64,000 nt of DNA, taken from NCBI RefSeq assembly GCF_900095845.1, contig NZ_FMIX01000004.1, positions 7,501 to 71,500 of the forward strand. The letters run 5' to 3'. Under the pieces are notes generated by a model. That model was not told the DNA's origin and searched no databases. It saw only the letters and a program-made list of their open reading frames with translations. Origin of the DNA: Streptococcus timonensis (GTDB lineage: Bacteria > Bacillota > Bacilli > Lactobacillales > Streptococcaceae). This document shows, in pieces, positions 41,560-53,371 of this stretch; within the stretch, counting starts at the first letter, position 1, and every line of letters starts with the position of its first letter. The position numbers and the translations under genes are program-made.

Positions 41560-42591
41560 ATGGATATTGTAATCTTATTATCGATAACGCTTTTAATTTA
41601 TTTGTTACCACAAAATAAGGAATATCTATGTGTTAAATCTACATCTGGACTTAGAGGTTTTTTAGCACTAGGGATAATATTTCATCATTTATCACCATGG
41701 GTTACGACTGGTAGTGAGTTCTCTAATTTTTCATATATGGGAGCTTATATCGTTTCTATATTTTTCTTTTTATCTGCTTATGGATTGTATAATCAAAATG
41801 AAAATAAAAAAAATTACTTAGATAAATTTTTGGTCACGAGACTTTCTAAAATTTTACTTCCATTTTTTGCTGTATCTTTGATTTATCTGTTATACAGATT
41901 CGTAGACGGACAATTACTGGATTTGAATTTTTTTATTAGTTTATTTAAAAATGGAAGTACAATTATTTTTAACGGTTGGTTTGTTAATGTCATAATTTTA
42001 TTGTATATATTTTTCTATACATCATTTAACTTTCTTCAGAACAAACTCTTATCAATTATTCTTAATTCAATATTGATTATCTTTTATATCTGTTTGTCGA
42101 TAAAAATGGGTTACGGTTTTTGGTGGTATAACAGTACTTTAGCCTTTATCCTTGGGCTAATATGGGCTAAATATCAAGATGTGATTGATAAAGTATTAGA
42201 TAGATATTATTTTGTTGTGCTTTTTTCAGTTGCTGTACTACTATTTGTTTCGCATCATTACGGTAATTTATTAAGCTATTTACATATTGAAGATAGTTAT
42301 AGTTATGCGCTAGCAGCTAATATTAATAATATTATTTTTACGATTTATTTTGTTGTTTCTTTCCTGAAAAAAATAAATTTTTCAAATATTTTTTTGATTT
42401 TGTTAGGTGGCATATCATTTGAATTATATATGATACATGGATTAGTAATTTCTATGTTAGGGAAAATATTTGTGTCGTCTCCCGTTAATGATGTTTTGTT
42501 AACAATTTTTACTTTAATCATTAGTATAAGTTTGGCTTGGATTGTTAATAAATTAGTTAATACGATTACCACAAAAGTTAACTTATTATAA
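41560..42591 (+). CDS. Acyltransferase-3 family membrane protein
   Basis: A 343-residue protein with about ten membrane helices. The start of the acyltransferase-3 domain is recognisable: [20 protein letters not shown] (residues 27-46, with the catalytic-type His in FHHLS) and FFLSAYGLY near 72. Members O-acylate sugars of polysaccharides or peptidoglycan; the substrate here is unknown. Base composition is clearly more AT-rich than in its neighbours (runs such as TTTTTTTGATTTTG). The gene splits the usual DUF1146-murA pair, which suggests horizontal acquisition. AGGGAGAAA precedes the ATG. Confidence 0.82.
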   Translation: MDIVILLSITLLIYLLPQNKEYLCVKSTSGLRGFLALGIIFHHLSPWVTTGSEFSNFSYMGAYIVSIFFFLSAYGLYNQNENKKNYLDKFLVTRLSKILLPFFAVSLIYLLYRFVDGQLLDLNFFISLFKNGSTIIFNGWFVNVIILLYIFFYTSFNFLQNKLLSIILNSILIIFYICLSIKMGYGFWWYNSTLAFILGLIWAKYQDVIDKVLDRYYFVVLFSVAVLLFVSHHYGNLLSYLHIEDSYSYALAANINNIIFTIYFVVSFLKKINFSNIFLILLGGISFELYMIHGLVISMLGKIFVSSPVNDVLLTIFTLIISISLAWIVNKLVNTITTKVNLL

Positions 42592-42616
42592 ACTCAAAAG
42601 CAAAGGAAAATATTTT

Positions 42617-43903
42617 ATGGAAAAAATTGTAGTCCAAGGTGGGGATAATCGCTTGGTAGGAAGTGTCACCATTGAGGGTGCAAAAAATGCAGTCTTACCC
42701 TTACTTGCTGCAACTGTTTTAGCAAGTGAAGGAAAAACTGTCTTAAAAAATGTCCCTATCTTATCAGATGTGTTTACCATGAATCAGGTAGTTCGTGGCT
42801 TGCATGCTCAAGTTGATTTCGATCAGGATGCTCATATTATCGAAGTTGATGCGACAGGTGATATCACAGAAGAAGCGCCATATAAGTATGTGAGCAAGAT
42901 GCGTGCCTCTATTGTAGTTTTAGGACCAATTTTAGCACGTGTGGGACATGCAAAGGTTTCTATGCCTGGTGGCTGTACGATTGGTAGTCGTCCGATCGAC
43001 CTTCACCTAAAGGGATTAGAGGCAATGGGCGCTCAGATTACTCAAACTGCTGGTTATATCGAGGCTAAGGCAGAACGCTTGCAGGGGGGCCATATTTATA
43101 TGGACTTCCCTAGTGTTGGGGCAACTCAAAACTTGATGATGGCGGCTACTCTTGCTAATGGTGTCACTGTCCTTGAAAATGCTGCGCGTGAGCCAGAGAT
43201 TGTGGATTTGGCTGTTCTACTAAATAAAATGGGTGCGAAAGTTAAGGGTGCTGGTACAGAAACTATTACCATCACTGGTGTTGAGAAGCTACACGGTGCT
43301 ATACATAATGTTGTACAGGATCGTATTGAAGCGGGAACCTTCATGGTTGCAGCTGCTATGACTGGTGGAGACGTCTTAATACAAGATGCCATTTGGGAAC
43401 ATAACCGTCCCTTGATTGCCAAGTTATTGGAAATGGGTGTTGAAGTAATCGATGAAGATGAAGGGATTCGTATCCGTTCTCAACGCGAGAAACTGAAAGC
43501 AGTTCATGTTAAGACCTTGCCACATCCAGGATTTCCAACAGATATGCAGGCTCAATTTACTGCCTTGATGACAGTTGCTCAAGGGGAGTCTACCATGGTG
43601 GAGACTGTGTTTGAAAATCGATTTCAGCATTTAGAAGAGATGCGTCGGATGGGCTTACACTCAGAAATTATCCGTGATACTGCTCGTATCATTGGTGGTC
43701 AACGTCTCCAAGGTGCTGAAGTTCTATCAACAGACTTACGAGCTAGTGCGGCTTTGATTTTAACTGGCCTAGTTGCTGAAGGTGAAACTGTTGTTGGTAA
43801 ACTTGTCCATTTGGATAGAGGTTACTATCGTTTTCATGAAAAATTGGCTCAGCTAGGGGCTAAGATTGAACGGGTAAGTGTGGAAGCAGATGAAGATGAA
43901 TAA
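42617..43903 (+). CDS. murA: UDP-N-acetylglucosamine 1-carboxyvinyltransferase
   Basis: The 428-residue enzyme makes the first committed step of peptidoglycan synthesis, adding enolpyruvate to UDP-GlcNAc. The fosfomycin-target Cys120 is in [17 protein letters not shown]. Residues for UDP-GlcNAc binding ([16 protein letters not shown] near 20) and the C-terminal domain are intact. Streptococci have two MurA paralogues; the epuA-endA neighbourhood matches the one I recall in pneumococcus next to endA. It overlaps epuA. Confidence 0.95.
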   Translation: MEKIVVQGGDNRLVGSVTIEGAKNAVLPLLAATVLASEGKTVLKNVPILSDVFTMNQVVRGLHAQVDFDQDAHIIEVDATGDITEEAPYKYVSKMRASIVVLGPILARVGHAKVSMPGGCTIGSRPIDLHLKGLEAMGAQITQTAGYIEAKAERLQGGHIYMDFPSVGATQNLMMAATLANGVTVLENAAREPEIVDLAVLLNKMGAKVKGAGTETITITGVEKLHGAIHNVVQDRIEAGTFMVAAAMTGGDVLIQDAIWEHNRPLIAKLLEMGVEVIDEDEGIRIRSQREKLKAVHVKTLPHPGFPTDMQAQFTALMTVAQGESTMVETVFENRFQHLEEMRRMGLHSEIIRDTARIIGGQRLQGAEVLSTDLRASAALILTGLVAEGETVVGKLVHLDRGYYRFHEKLAQLGAKIERVSVEADEDE

Positions 43904-44084
43904 GCAAGTCACATATGTATTACATCGCTTTTTGTTGGTGATTATAGTTCTTCTAATAGGTATTTTAGCGCTTGGTATTGGTTTGATGGTTGGCTATGGT
44001 ATCTTAGGCAAAGGACAAGATCCATGGGCTATTTTGGCACCAGCAAAATGGCAAGAACTCATAACAAAATTTACAGGAAAATAG
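43890..44084 (+). CDS. epuA: EpuA family small membrane protein (annotated as RNA polymerase beta-subunit-like)
   Basis: About 64 residues: a short basic start ([14 protein letters not shown]), one membrane helix (about 15-42) and a C-terminal tail with [18 protein letters not shown]. This matches EpuA, encoded between murA and endA in pneumococcus. The family is often named DNA-directed RNA polymerase subunit beta in databases, without functional proof. The start could be 43890 or 43896; both overlap the murA stop. Confidence 0.85.
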   Translation: MKMNKQVTYVLHRFLLVIIVLLIGILALGIGLMVGYGILGKGQDPWAILAPAKWQELITKFTGK

Positions 44085-44125
44085 GCTGGGAGACCAGTCT
44101 TTTTCTAGGAAATTAAGGAGAAACA

Positions 44126-44956
44126 ATGGAAAAAAATACAAGACAGGCTCTAGTTGGTTTACTAATATTTCTGCTCTTGTCTGCAGGAAGTTACTACATC
44201 AAAGAGATGCAGGATTCCAATTCTGCGCCTCAGACGCAAGTAAAACAGAAGTCGCAATCGTCGGATGCCCCAAGTAGAGAACTAGCGGAAAGCGTTCTGA
44301 CAGATTCGGTTAAGAAACAAATAAAAGGTTCAATTGAATGGAACGGAGCAGGGGCTTTTATCATCAATGGAAATAAAACGAATCTAGATGCAAAGGTCTC
44401 AAGTCAACCCTATGCTGATAACAAAACCAAGACTGTGGGTGGTGAGATAGTTCCAACAGTAGCTAATGCCTTAATGTCTAAGGCAACAAGGCAGTATAAG
44501 GACCGTGAAGAAACCGGAAATGGTTCGACATCATGGACGCCAGCAGGATGGCATCAGGTTAAAAATTTAAAAGGGAATTACAATCATGCAGTTGATAGAG
44601 GTCATTTACTGGGCTATGCCTTGATTGGAGGTCTAGATGGTTTTGACGCCTCTACAAGTAATACTAAAAATATTGCCGTTCAGACAGCTTGGGGCAATCA
44701 GGCCCGTGCAGAGGACTCGACAGGTCAAAACTATTACGAAAGTTTAGTTCGAAAGGCCTTGGATCAAAATAAACGGGTTCGTTACCGTGTTACCCTTCTC
44801 TATGCGACAGACAAGGACTTAGTTCCATCTGCATCACAGATTGAAGCCAAATCTTCAGACGGAGAATTAGAGTTTAATGTAGTTGTCCCAAATGTACAGA
44901 CAGGTATCAAACTAGATTATCGTACAGGTGAAGTTACAGTGACAAAGGCTAAATAG
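44126..44956 (+). CDS. endA: Membrane-anchored DNA-entry nuclease EndA
   Basis: The 276-residue DNA/RNA non-specific endonuclease has an N-terminal signal anchor (residues 8-24). The beta-beta-alpha-metal motif is [10 protein letters not shown] with the catalytic His160. At the competent cell surface it degrades one DNA strand while the other enters; in pneumococcus it also cuts neutrophil extracellular traps. The frame is complete, so this uptake component is intact although the com pilus is not. It follows epuA after 41 bp with AAGGAG. Confidence 0.95.
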   Translation: MEKNTRQALVGLLIFLLLSAGSYYIKEMQDSNSAPQTQVKQKSQSSDAPSRELAESVLTDSVKKQIKGSIEWNGAGAFIINGNKTNLDAKVSSQPYADNKTKTVGGEIVPTVANALMSKATRQYKDREETGNGSTSWTPAGWHQVKNLKGNYNHAVDRGHLLGYALIGGLDGFDASTSNTKNIAVQTAWGNQARAEDSTGQNYYESLVRKALDQNKRVRYRVTLLYATDKDLVPSASQIEAKSSDGELEFNVVVPNVQTGIKLDYRTGEVTVTKAK

Positions 44957-45030
44957 ATGAATGCCCTCATCTGACAAGATGGGGGATTTATTGTTGAAAT
45001 CATAAGATAATGTGTAGTAGAGGAAAAATA

Positions 45031-45057
45031 TGGTATAATAGTGTCAATTATACTATT
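45031..45057 (+). promoter_or_regulatory. Promoter with inverted repeat before the CNNM/CBS gene
   Basis: TGG TATAAT (hexamer 45034-45039), partly overlapped by the inverted repeat AATAGT (45037-45042) and ACTATT (45052-45057). The repeat could be an operator or a 5' hairpin. Confidence 0.5.
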
Positions 45058-45071
45058 TAGGAGAAGGTAAA

Positions 45072-46403
45072 ATGGAAGACCCGAGCAGTCAGGATTTGTT
45101 ACTGCAATTTGTATTATTAGTTGTTTTGACCTTTTTAAATGCTTTTTTCTCTGCTACAGAGATGGCTATGGTTTCTCTTAGTCGCTCACGTGTTGAACAA
45201 AAGGCTGAAGAGGGGGATAAACGCTATATCCGTTTGCTAAAGGTACTTGAAAACCCCAATCACTTTTTATCAACCATTCAAGTTGGTATTACTTTAATTA
45301 CGATCTTATCAGGGGCTAGGTTAGCAGATTCTCTTGGCGAATTGATTGCCTCTTGGATGGGGAATAGCGAGACTGCGTATGCAGTAGCTTCTTTCTTATC
45401 ACTTGCTTTTTTGACCTATATTTCAATCGTTTTTGGTGAACTTTATCCTAAACGCATTGCTCTAAATCTTAAGGATGCTTTGGCAATCCGAACTGTACCA
45501 TTTATTATTGCTATCGGTAAGATTGTGAGTCCCTTTGTTTGGTTGCTATCTGCATCAACCAATCTTTTGAGCCGTTTGACGCCGATGACATTTGACGATG
45601 CAGACGAAAAAATGACTCGTGATGAGATTGAGTACATGCTGACTAAAAGCGAAGAAACTTTGGATGCTGATGAAATCGAGATGTTGCAGGGGATTTTCTC
45701 ACTAGATGAGCTTATGGCGCGTGAAGTCATGGTTCCTCGAACAGATGCTTTCATGGTAGATATCCAAGATGACACTAAGACCATTATCGAAAGTATCTTA
45801 AAACAAAACTTTTCTCGAATTCCTGTTTATGACGGCGATAAGGACAATGTCATTGGTTTGATTCATACAAAGAGTCTCCTTAAAGAAGCCTTTGTCAGTG
45901 GGTTCGATAATATCGTCTGGAAGCGAATCTTACAAGATCCACTCTTTGTGCCTGAAACCATTTTTGTGGACGATTTGTTAAAAGAACTAAGAAATTCACA
46001 AAGACAGATGGCTATTCTTCTTGATGAATACGGAGGAATGGCTGGTTTGGTAACACTTGAGGATCTCCTTGAAGAGATTGTTGGTGAGATTGATGATGAA
46101 ACTGACCGTGCTGAAGTCTATGTTCATACTATCGGCGAGGACACTCATATTGTCCAAGGGACAATGAATTTGAACGATTTCAATGATTATTTTGATGTCG
46201 AGCTTGAAAGTGACAATGTAGATACCATTGCTGGTTATTATTTGACAGGTGTGGGAACTATTCCAACATCAGAAAAACTCAGTTATGAGTTAGATAGTGG
46301 CAACAAGCATATCACCTTGACAAATGACAAGGTCAAAAATGGTCGTGTCACCAAGCTTAAGGTTCAAATTCAAGAACTTGAATCAGAAGAAGAAACTGAT
46401 TAA
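45072..46403 (+). CDS. CNNM / HlyC-CorC family transporter with CBS domains
   Basis: 443 residues. A DUF21/CNNM membrane domain (four helices, residues 10-190) is followed by a CBS pair (about 215-335, with [11 protein letters not shown] and [20 protein letters not shown]) and a CorC/HlyC C-terminal domain (about 350-435). These proteins take part in Mg or other divalent-cation efflux. The old haemolysin name is not evidence of haemolysis. AGGAGAAGG precedes the ATG, and a strong terminator follows. Confidence 0.92.
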   Translation: MEDPSSQDLLLQFVLLVVLTFLNAFFSATEMAMVSLSRSRVEQKAEEGDKRYIRLLKVLENPNHFLSTIQVGITLITILSGARLADSLGELIASWMGNSETAYAVASFLSLAFLTYISIVFGELYPKRIALNLKDALAIRTVPFIIAIGKIVSPFVWLLSASTNLLSRLTPMTFDDADEKMTRDEIEYMLTKSEETLDADEIEMLQGIFSLDELMAREVMVPRTDAFMVDIQDDTKTIIESILKQNFSRIPVYDGDKDNVIGLIHTKSLLKEAFVSGFDNIVWKRILQDPLFVPETIFVDDLLKELRNSQRQMAILLDEYGGMAGLVTLEDLLEEIVGEIDDETDRAEVYVHTIGEDTHIVQGTMNLNDFNDYFDVELESDNVDTIAGYYLTGVGTIPTSEKLSYELDSGNKHITLTNDKVKNGRVTKLKVQIQELESEEETD

Positions 46404-46404
46404 C

Positions 46405-46441
46405 AAAAAGCTTTACTAATATTAGGTTAGTAAAGCTTTTT
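46405..46441 (+). terminator. Terminator after the CNNM/CBS gene
   Basis: AAAAAGCTTTACTAA pairs with TTAGTAAAGCTTTTT, a 15-bp symmetric stem that can work both ways. Confidence 0.9.
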
Positions 46442-46456
46442 CTAATTTTTAAAAAG

Positions 46457-46482
46457 AAAAAGACTCCTTTTGGAGTCTTTTT
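46457..46482. terminator. Terminator beside tRNA-Cys
   Basis: AAAAAGACTCC pairs with GGAGTCTTTTT around TTTT. It is 6 nt past the tRNA-Cys 3' end on the minus strand, so it probably ends that transcript; its symmetry allows both directions. Confidence 0.85.
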
Positions 46483-46487
46483 ATATA

Positions 46488-46558
46488 AGGCGGTAGACGG
46501 ATTTGAACCGACGATCAAGCTTTTGCAGAGCCGTGCCTTACCACTTGGCTATACCGCC
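46488..46558 (-). tRNA. tRNA-Cys (GCA)
   Basis: On the minus strand the 71 nt fold as a complete tRNA: acceptor GGCGGTA with TACCGCC plus discriminator T, a short D arm (AGCCAAGTGGTAAGGC), anticodon loop CTGCAAA with GCA, and T arm GTCGGTTCGAATCC. CCA is not encoded. Confidence 0.95.
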
Positions 46559-46667
46559 TTAACTTTTAATATTATACCTTGAAAACTTCCTTACGTCAAT
46601 ACTTTCTTTTCTGAAAAGTGATTATTCAATGTTTCAAAAAAATGCGACAAAATATTCTGAAAATTCG

Positions 46668-46696
46668 TTTACTTTTTTAAGAATCTGTGGTATAAT
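46668..46696 (+). promoter_or_regulatory. amiA promoter
   Basis: TTTACT (46668-46673), a 17-nt spacer and TATAAT (46691-46696) with an extended TGG. Confidence 0.8.
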
Positions 46697-46736
46697 AATC
46701 ACTATCATATAATTTTTATCAAAGGAGTTAGATAAT

Positions 46737-48719
46737 ATGAAAAAAAGTCGGATTTTTGCTCTAGCAGGCGTTGCTTTAGTTGCAGCTGGAGTTCTTGCTG
46801 CATGTGGTTCATCAAAGTCATCTAATGATGCAGAAGCTCCAAAAGCTTACGGTTATACATATACCGCTGATCCAGAAACTTTGGATTATCTTATCTCAGG
46901 TAAACAAAGTACAAAAGTGGCTACTTCAAATGGTATTGATGGCCTATTTACAAATGATAAATATGGAAACCTTACACCAGCAGTCGCAGAAGACTGGTCT
47001 GTATCAAAAGATGGTTTAACTTATACTTACAAGATTCGTAAGGGAGTAAAATGGTTCACATCTGATGGTGAAGAGTACGCAGAAGTAACTGCTAAAGACT
47101 TCGTAAATGGTTTAAAACACGCAGCTGATAAGAAATCAGCAGCAATGTATCTAGCAGAAAATTCAGTTAAAGGTCTAGCTGACTATGTAGCTGGAAACAA
47201 TAAAGATTTTGCATCAGTTGGTGTCAAAGCAGTTGATGATTACACTCTTGAATATACTTTGAACAAACCTGAGCCATACTGGAATACTAAAATGGCTTAC
47301 TCAATTTTCTGGCCTTTGAACGAGGAATTTGAAAAATCAAAAGGAGCTGACTTTGGTAAAGCAACTGACCCTACTTCATTGCTTTATAATGGTCCATTCT
47401 TGCTTAGAGGTTTGACTGCTAAGTCTTCTATTGAGTTTGTTAAGAATGAAAACTATTGGGATAAAGATAATGTTCATTTGGATACTGTAACCCTTGCATA
47501 CTACGATGGTTCAGACCAAGAGTCACTTGAACGTAACTTTACAAGTGGAGCATACAGCTATGCTCGTCTTTTCCCAACTAGCTCAAACTTCTCAAAAGTT
47601 GAAGAAACATATAAAGACAATATTTACTACAATCCACAAGGTCCTGGTATCGCTGGTTTGGGTGTCAATATTGACCGTCAATCATACAAATACACTTCAA
47701 AAACTACTGACGAAGAAAAGATTGCTACTAAGAAAGCCCTTCTTAACAAAGATTTCCGTCAAGCTTTGAACTTTGCATTTGATCGTAAGGCTTACTCTGC
47801 TCAACTTAATGGTGAAAAGGGAGCTCCTCTTGCTGTTCGTAACCTTTTTGTAAAACCAGAGTTTGTGTCTGCTAACGGTAAAACATTTGGTGACATGGTT
47901 ACTGAAAAAGTTGCTACTTATGGTGATGAATGGAAAAATGTAACCCTTGCTGATGGTCAAGATGGACTCTTCAATGCTGAAAAAGCTAAAGCAGAACTTG
48001 CGAAAGCCAAAACTGCTCTAGAAGCAGAAGGTGTGAAATTCCCTATCCATATTGATATTCCAGTAGACCAAACATCTAAAAACTATATTGCTCGTATCCA
48101 ATCCTTCAAACAATCTGTTGAGACGGCTTTGGGCACAGACAATGTAGTGATTGATATCCAACAAATCACTACAGACGAACTACACAATATTACATACTAC
48201 GCAGCTAGCGCCGCTGCAGAGGATTGGGATCTTTCAGGTGCAGTTGGATGGAACCCTGACTATGAAGACCCATCAACATACCTTGATATCTTGAAAACAA
48301 CTAATAGCGAAACAACTAAGACTTACATGGGATATGACAATCCATCTAACCCAGCAGTTGCTCAAGTTGGTTTGAAAGAATATGATAAATTAGTTGATGA
48401 AGCTGGAAATGAAACAAGCGACCTTGCGACTCGTTATGAAAAATACGCAGCAGCTCAAGCTTGGTTGACAGATAGCTCACTCTTCCTTCCTGCAATGTCT
48501 TCAAGTGGTGCAGCACCAATTATTTCTCGTGTAGTACCATTTTCAGCATCTTACACTCAATCTGGTGATAAAGGTTCAGATGTTTACTTCAAGTACCTCA
48601 AGTTACAATCAAATACTGTAACAACTAAAGAATATCAAGAAGCTCGTGAGAAATGGCTTAAAGAAAAAGCAGAAGCAAATGAAAAAGCTCAAAAAGAATT
48701 AGCGAGCCATGTGAAATAA
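46737..48719 (+). CDS. amiA: Oligopeptide ABC transporter substrate-binding lipoprotein AmiA
   Basis: The 660-residue lipoprotein has the signal MKKSRIFALAGVALVAAG followed by the lipobox LAAC, with acylated Cys near residue 23. The mature part is an SBP family 5 (OppA-like) peptide-binding domain. AmiA feeds oligopeptides, including signalling peptides, to the AmiCDEF importer. It is close to pneumococcal AmiA over its full length. AAAGGAG is before the ATG. A hairpin after the stop may limit expression of the downstream permease genes. Confidence 0.96.
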   Translation: MKKSRIFALAGVALVAAGVLAACGSSKSSNDAEAPKAYGYTYTADPETLDYLISGKQSTKVATSNGIDGLFTNDKYGNLTPAVAEDWSVSKDGLTYTYKIRKGVKWFTSDGEEYAEVTAKDFVNGLKHAADKKSAAMYLAENSVKGLADYVAGNNKDFASVGVKAVDDYTLEYTLNKPEPYWNTKMAYSIFWPLNEEFEKSKGADFGKATDPTSLLYNGPFLLRGLTAKSSIEFVKNENYWDKDNVHLDTVTLAYYDGSDQESLERNFTSGAYSYARLFPTSSNFSKVEETYKDNIYYNPQGPGIAGLGVNIDRQSYKYTSKTTDEEKIATKKALLNKDFRQALNFAFDRKAYSAQLNGEKGAPLAVRNLFVKPEFVSANGKTFGDMVTEKVATYGDEWKNVTLADGQDGLFNAEKAKAELAKAKTALEAEGVKFPIHIDIPVDQTSKNYIARIQSFKQSVETALGTDNVVIDIQQITTDELHNITYYAASAAAEDWDLSGAVGWNPDYEDPSTYLDILKTTNSETTKTYMGYDNPSNPAVAQVGLKEYDKLVDEAGNETSDLATRYEKYAAAQAWLTDSSLFLPAMSSSGAAPIISRVVPFSASYTQSGDKGSDVYFKYLKLQSNTVTTKEYQEAREKWLKEKAEANEKAQKELASHVK

Positions 48720-48731
48720 ATAATGCTCATT

Positions 48732-48764
48732 AGAACTTTCTCTCCACAAGGAGAAGGTTCTTTT
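48732..48764 (+). terminator. Possible partial terminator between amiA and amiC
   Basis: AGAACTTTCTCTCC pairs with GGAGAAGGTTCT around ACAA, followed by only four T. The stem is strong but the T-run is short, which fits partial read-through into amiC. Confidence 0.6.
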
Positions 48765-48784
48765 GGGATTTTAAAGGAAATAAT

Positions 48785-50281
48785 ATGAAAAAATATGTTT
48801 TTATGCGTATCTTGCGGTCGCTGGTCTCTATCTTTTTAGTGACGACCTTGATCTACACGATTATCTATACGTTAGTTCCACGGAAGTTGATTTTCAAACA
48901 AGATACTAACTACAATAAAATTGCAACAACAGCTGATAAACGGGATAATTATGAAAACACTGTTTTTGAGCGTATGGGGTATATTGAATACTACGATACA
49001 AAAGAGTTGCAAGAAAAAGCTAGTAGCATTGACTCTTCAGTGACAGTAGATGCAAATGATACAAATAAAGCTATCTATGAAAAATATATCCAACAACTTG
49101 GTAACGGTTGGACTTTGGGTGTATTCACAGAGAGCGGTCAATTCTATGCAACACGTGAAATTCCTATTTTTGAACGTGTATTCCACTTCTATGCAAACTT
49201 GCTTGATATTGACCATACAAATAAAATTCAAGATCCAGAAAATCCAAACTTGGAGCGTTATTTACGTTTTGAAAATGACCCTGCTATCGGTTGGTCTCTA
49301 GTTGGATCAGGTACAAAACATAAGTACCTCTTGTATTTCAACAGCCAGTTTCCATTTGTTCACCAAAACTTTGTCAACTTGAACTTAGGAGATTCTTACC
49401 CAACTTATGCCAATACTCCTGTTCTTCAAGTTATCACACAAGGTCAAGGACAAACCAAGACTTCAGAAGTTCAATTCCCAACAGGTAAGAAAACTTCATC
49501 AGTCAACATTTACTCAAGAACATACAAATCTCCAAGTCAAGCAGATGCACGTGAAGTAGCAAACTATGGTAAGGATGATCCTTATACAGCTACTGAAAGC
49601 AATTATCAGTATCCTTCAATGATTACAAGCTCTGCTATTACAGGTTTAATTGGTCTTGTAATTTCATACTCTATTGCGATTCCGCTTGGTTCTGCAATGG
49701 CTCGATTCAAGAATACCTGGATTGATAGTTTCTCAACAGGAACTTTGACTTTCTTGCTTGCCCTTCCAACCATTGCCTTGGTTTACATCATTCGTTTGAT
49801 TGGTTCATCTATCGGATTCCCTGATTCATTCCCAATCTTGGGTGCAGGTGATTGGCGGTCATATGTCCTTCCTGCAGTGATTCTGGGCTTGTTGGGTGCA
49901 CCTACTATGGCAATTTGGATTCGTCGTTACATGATTGACTTACAATCTCAAGACTTTGTTCGTTTTGCACGTGCAAAAGGTCTATCTGAGAAAGAAATTT
50001 CAAACAAACACATCTTTAAGAACGCCATGGTCCCATTGGTTTCAGGAATTCCAGGTTCTATCATTGGAGTTATTAGTGGAGCAACTCTTACGGAAACAGT
50101 CTTCGCCTTTCCAGGTATGGGTAAAATGTTGATTGACTCTGTAAAAGCATCAAATAACAACATGGTAGTTGGTCTTGTCTTTATCTTCACTTGTATCTCA
50201 ATCTTCTCAAACCTTATTGGGGATATTTGGATGACTATGATTGACCCACGTATTAAATTGACAGAGAAAGGAGGCAAATAA
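48785..50281 (+). CDS. amiC: Oligopeptide ABC transporter permease AmiC
   Basis: The 498-residue permease has an N-terminal helix, a large extracellular insert (about residues 30-275) and five to six C-terminal helices. The EAA-type loop that meets the ATPase is near residue 405 ([21 protein letters not shown]). It pairs with AmiD. The large insert is typical of AmiC compared with shorter OppB proteins. The stop overlaps the amiD start by one base. Confidence 0.96.
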   Translation: MKKYVFMRILRSLVSIFLVTTLIYTIIYTLVPRKLIFKQDTNYNKIATTADKRDNYENTVFERMGYIEYYDTKELQEKASSIDSSVTVDANDTNKAIYEKYIQQLGNGWTLGVFTESGQFYATREIPIFERVFHFYANLLDIDHTNKIQDPENPNLERYLRFENDPAIGWSLVGSGTKHKYLLYFNSQFPFVHQNFVNLNLGDSYPTYANTPVLQVITQGQGQTKTSEVQFPTGKKTSSVNIYSRTYKSPSQADAREVANYGKDDPYTATESNYQYPSMITSSAITGLIGLVISYSIAIPLGSAMARFKNTWIDSFSTGTLTFLLALPTIALVYIIRLIGSSIGFPDSFPILGAGDWRSYVLPAVILGLLGAPTMAIWIRRYMIDLQSQDFVRFARAKGLSEKEISNKHIFKNAMVPLVSGIPGSIIGVISGATLTETVFAFPGMGKMLIDSVKASNNNMVVGLVFIFTCISIFSNLIGDIWMTMIDPRIKLTEKGGK

Positions 50282-51207
50282 TGTCTACAATTAGTAATGA
50301 TAAATTTCAGTTCGTAAAACGTGATGACTATGCCTCTGAAGTAATTGACGCTCCTGCCTATTCATACTGGGGTTCTGTCTTTAGACAGTTTTTGAAGAAA
50401 AAATCAACAGTAATCATGCTCGGTATTTTGATTTCTATTGTCTTGATGAGTTTCATCTATCCAATATTTTCTGATTTTGACTTTAATGATGTAAGTAAAG
50501 TTAACGACTTTAGTGCTCGTTTCATTAAGCCAAATGCTGAGCATTGGTTCGGTACAGACAGTAACGGGAAATCACTCTTTGATGGTGTCTGGTTTGGAGC
50601 ACGTAACTCAATCCTGATTTCGGTAATTGCAACTACTATCAACCTTGTTATTGGTGTTATTGTCGGCGGAATTTGGGGTATCTCAAAATCAGTTGACCGT
50701 ATCATGATGGAAGTCTACAACGTTATCAACAATATTCCATCGCTTTTGATCGTTATCGTTTTGACTTACTCTATCGGAGCAGGTTTCTGGAACTTGATTT
50801 TTGCCATGAGTGTAACAACCTGGATTAATGTTGCTTTCTCAATTCGTATCCAGATGTTACGTTACCGTGATTTGGAGTACAACCTTGCTTCACGAACTTT
50901 GGGAACACCAAGTTACAAAATTATTGTGAAAAACATTATGCCACAATTGGTATCTGTTATTGTTACGAGTTTGACACAAATGCTTCCAGCATTTATCTCA
51001 TATGAAGCCTTCCTATCATTCTTTGGACTTGGTTTGCCAATTACGGTACCTAGTTTGGGACGCTTGATTTCAGACTATTCTCAGAATGTAACTACAAATG
51101 CCTACCTCTTCTGGATTCCATTGACAACTTTGGTTTTGGTTTCCTTATCACTTTTCATTGTTGGACAAAACTTAGCCGATGCTAGTGATCCACGTACACA
51201 TAGATAG
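50281..51207 (+). CDS. amiD: Oligopeptide ABC transporter permease AmiD
   Basis: The 308-residue permease of the OppC type has six helices, with a first helix near residue 40 and the EAA loop near 205 ([20 protein letters not shown]). With AmiC it forms the membrane channel. A GGAGG site lies inside the end of amiC, and the two genes share one base. Confidence 0.96.
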   Translation: MSTISNDKFQFVKRDDYASEVIDAPAYSYWGSVFRQFLKKKSTVIMLGILISIVLMSFIYPIFSDFDFNDVSKVNDFSARFIKPNAEHWFGTDSNGKSLFDGVWFGARNSILISVIATTINLVIGVIVGGIWGISKSVDRIMMEVYNVINNIPSLLIVIVLTYSIGAGFWNLIFAMSVTTWINVAFSIRIQMLRYRDLEYNLASRTLGTPSYKIIVKNIMPQLVSVIVTSLTQMLPAFISYEAFLSFFGLGLPITVPSLGRLISDYSQNVTTNAYLFWIPLTTLVLVSLSLFIVGQNLADASDPRTHR

Positions 51208-51215
51208 GAGTAGAA

Positions 51216-52283
51216 ATGACAAAAGAAAAAAATGTAATTTTATCTGCTCAAGATATTGTCGTGGAATTTGACGTTCGTGACAAAGTATTGACAGCTATTC
51301 GTGGAGTTTCTCTTGAGTTGATTGAAGGAGAAGTTCTTGCCTTAGTGGGAGAATCCGGATCTGGTAAATCTGTTTTGACAAAAACATTCACAGGAATGTT
51401 GGAAGAAAATGGACGTATTGCTTTTGGTAACATTGACTACCGTGGTCAAGACCTAACAGCACTTTCTTCACACAAGGATTGGGAACAGATTCGTGGGGCT
51501 AAGATCGCAACGATCTTCCAAGATCCTATGACTAGTTTGGACCCAATAAAAACAATCGGAAGCCAAATTACCGAAGTTATCATTAAACACCAAGGTAAAA
51601 CAGCTAAAGAAGCAAAAGAAATGGCTATCGACTATATGAATAAGGTTGGTATTCCGGATGCTGAGAAGCGATTTGAAGAGTACCCATTCCAATATTCTGG
51701 AGGGATGCGTCAACGTATCGTTATCGCTATTGCACTTGCGTGTCGTCCAGATGTTCTTATCTGTGATGAGCCAACTACGGCCCTCGATGTTACTATTCAA
51801 GCTCAGATTATTGACTTGCTGAAGTCGCTTCAAAATGAATATCACTTTACAACTATCTTTATCACCCACGACCTAGGTGTTGTAGCAAGTATTGCAGATA
51901 AAGTAGCAGTTATGTATGCTGGTGAGATTGTTGAGTACGGTACTGTTGAAGAAATATTTTATGATCCTCGTCATCCCTATACTTGGAGCCTATTATCAAG
52001 TTTGCCACAGTTAGCTGATGATAAAGGAGAACTATATTCAATTCCAGGTACTCCTCCGTCACTATATACAGAATTAAAAGGTGATGCATTTGCTCTTCGT
52101 TCAGATTACGCAATGAAGATCGATTTTGAAGAAAAAGCACCTCAATTTGCTGTGTCAGATACTCATTGGGCTAAAACTTGGTTGCTTGATGAACGAGCTC
52201 CAAAAGTTGAAAAACCAGCAGTAATTTCAAATTTACATGACAAGATTCGTGAGAGAATGGGTCTTGTTCATCTAGAAAACTAG
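51216..52283 (+). CDS. amiE: Oligopeptide ABC transporter ATPase AmiE
   Basis: The 355-residue ATPase (OppD type) has Walker [12 protein letters not shown] near residue 46, signature YSGGMRQR near 165, Walker [13 protein letters not shown] near 184 and switch His in FITHDLG near 220. The C-terminal oligopeptide/dipeptide extension (about 240-325) lacks an obvious iron-sulphur Cys cluster. It is translated from an AGGAG site 8 bp after amiD. Confidence 0.96.
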   Translation: MTKEKNVILSAQDIVVEFDVRDKVLTAIRGVSLELIEGEVLALVGESGSGKSVLTKTFTGMLEENGRIAFGNIDYRGQDLTALSSHKDWEQIRGAKIATIFQDPMTSLDPIKTIGSQITEVIIKHQGKTAKEAKEMAIDYMNKVGIPDAEKRFEEYPFQYSGGMRQRIVIAIALACRPDVLICDEPTTALDVTIQAQIIDLLKSLQNEYHFTTIFITHDLGVVASIADKVAVMYAGEIVEYGTVEEIFYDPRHPYTWSLLSSLPQLADDKGELYSIPGTPPSLYTELKGDAFALRSDYAMKIDFEEKAPQFAVSDTHWAKTWLLDERAPKVEKPAVISNLHDKIRERMGLVHLEN

Positions 52284-52293
52284 GAGGAAGGAA

Positions 52294-53220
52294 ATGTCTG
52301 AAAAATTAGTAGAAATTAAAGACTTAGAGATTTCCTTCGGTGAAGGAAGCAAAAAGTTTGTAGCCGTTAAAAATGCTAACTTCTTTATCAACAAAGGTGA
52401 AACTTTCTCTCTAGTTGGTGAGTCGGGTAGTGGTAAAACAACGATTGGTCGTGCAATTATCGGTTTGAATCATACCAGTAAAGGGGATATCCTCTTCGAA
52501 GGTAAAAAGATCAACGGTAAAAAATCACGAGCTCAAGAAGCTGAAGTAATCCGTCGTATTCAAATGATTTTCCAAGACCCTGCTGCTAGTTTGAATGAGC
52601 GTGCAACGGTTGACTATATCATTTCTGAAGGTCTTTATAATTTCCATCTATTTAAGGATGAGGAAGAAAGACAAGAGAAAGTTAAAAAGATTATTAGTGA
52701 AGTTGGACTTTTGGCTGAACATTTGACACGTTATCCTCATGAGTTTTCAGGTGGACAACGTCAACGTATTGGTATCGCTCGTGCCTTGGTTATGCAACCT
52801 GACTTTGTTATCGCAGATGAGCCGATTTCAGCCTTGGACGTTTCAGTTCGTGCCCAAGTTTTGAACTTGCTCAAGAAATTCCAAAAAGAACTTGGCTTGA
52901 CTTACCTCTTTATTGCCCATGACTTGTCAGTTGTTCGTTTCATCTCTGACCGTATTGCAGTTATTTACAAAGGGGTCATTGTTGAAGTCGCGGAAACGGA
53001 AGAATTGTTTAATAATCCAATCCATCCGTATACTCAAGCTCTCTTGTCTGCAGTACCGATTCCAGACCCAATTTTGGAACGTAAAAAAGTCTTAAAAGTC
53101 TATGATCCAAACCAACACGACTATGAGACTGATAAACCATCTATGGTTGAAATCCGACCAGGTCATTATGTTTGGGCTAACCAAGCTGAATTGGAACGCT
53201 ATAAAAATGATTTGAAATAA
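52294..53220 (+). CDS. amiF: Oligopeptide ABC transporter ATPase AmiF
   Basis: The 308-residue ATPase (OppF type) pairs with AmiE. Walker A is [11 protein letters not shown] near residue 41, signature FSGGQRQR near 153, Walker [13 protein letters not shown] near 172 and switch His FIAHDLS near 209. GGAGG is before the ATG. It is the last gene of the ami operon; no clear terminator follows. Confidence 0.96.
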   Translation: MSEKLVEIKDLEISFGEGSKKFVAVKNANFFINKGETFSLVGESGSGKTTIGRAIIGLNHTSKGDILFEGKKINGKKSRAQEAEVIRRIQMIFQDPAASLNERATVDYIISEGLYNFHLFKDEEERQEKVKKIISEVGLLAEHLTRYPHEFSGGQRQRIGIARALVMQPDFVIADEPISALDVSVRAQVLNLLKKFQKELGLTYLFIAHDLSVVRFISDRIAVIYKGVIVEVAETEELFNNPIHPYTQALLSAVPIPDPILERKKVLKVYDPNQHDYETDKPSMVEIRPGHYVWANQAELERYKNDLK

Positions 53221-53371
53221 GAAAAGGTTTTATAATTTTTGTAGATTAATTCTATGAAGATTATGAAACTTTTTTCTTTTAGTTATAAACTTGATTATCT
53301 TTAACAATTTGATATACTGAATACAATAAGAAGTAAGCGATTAGAAGTGTGATTAACCAAGGGAGAATCAA

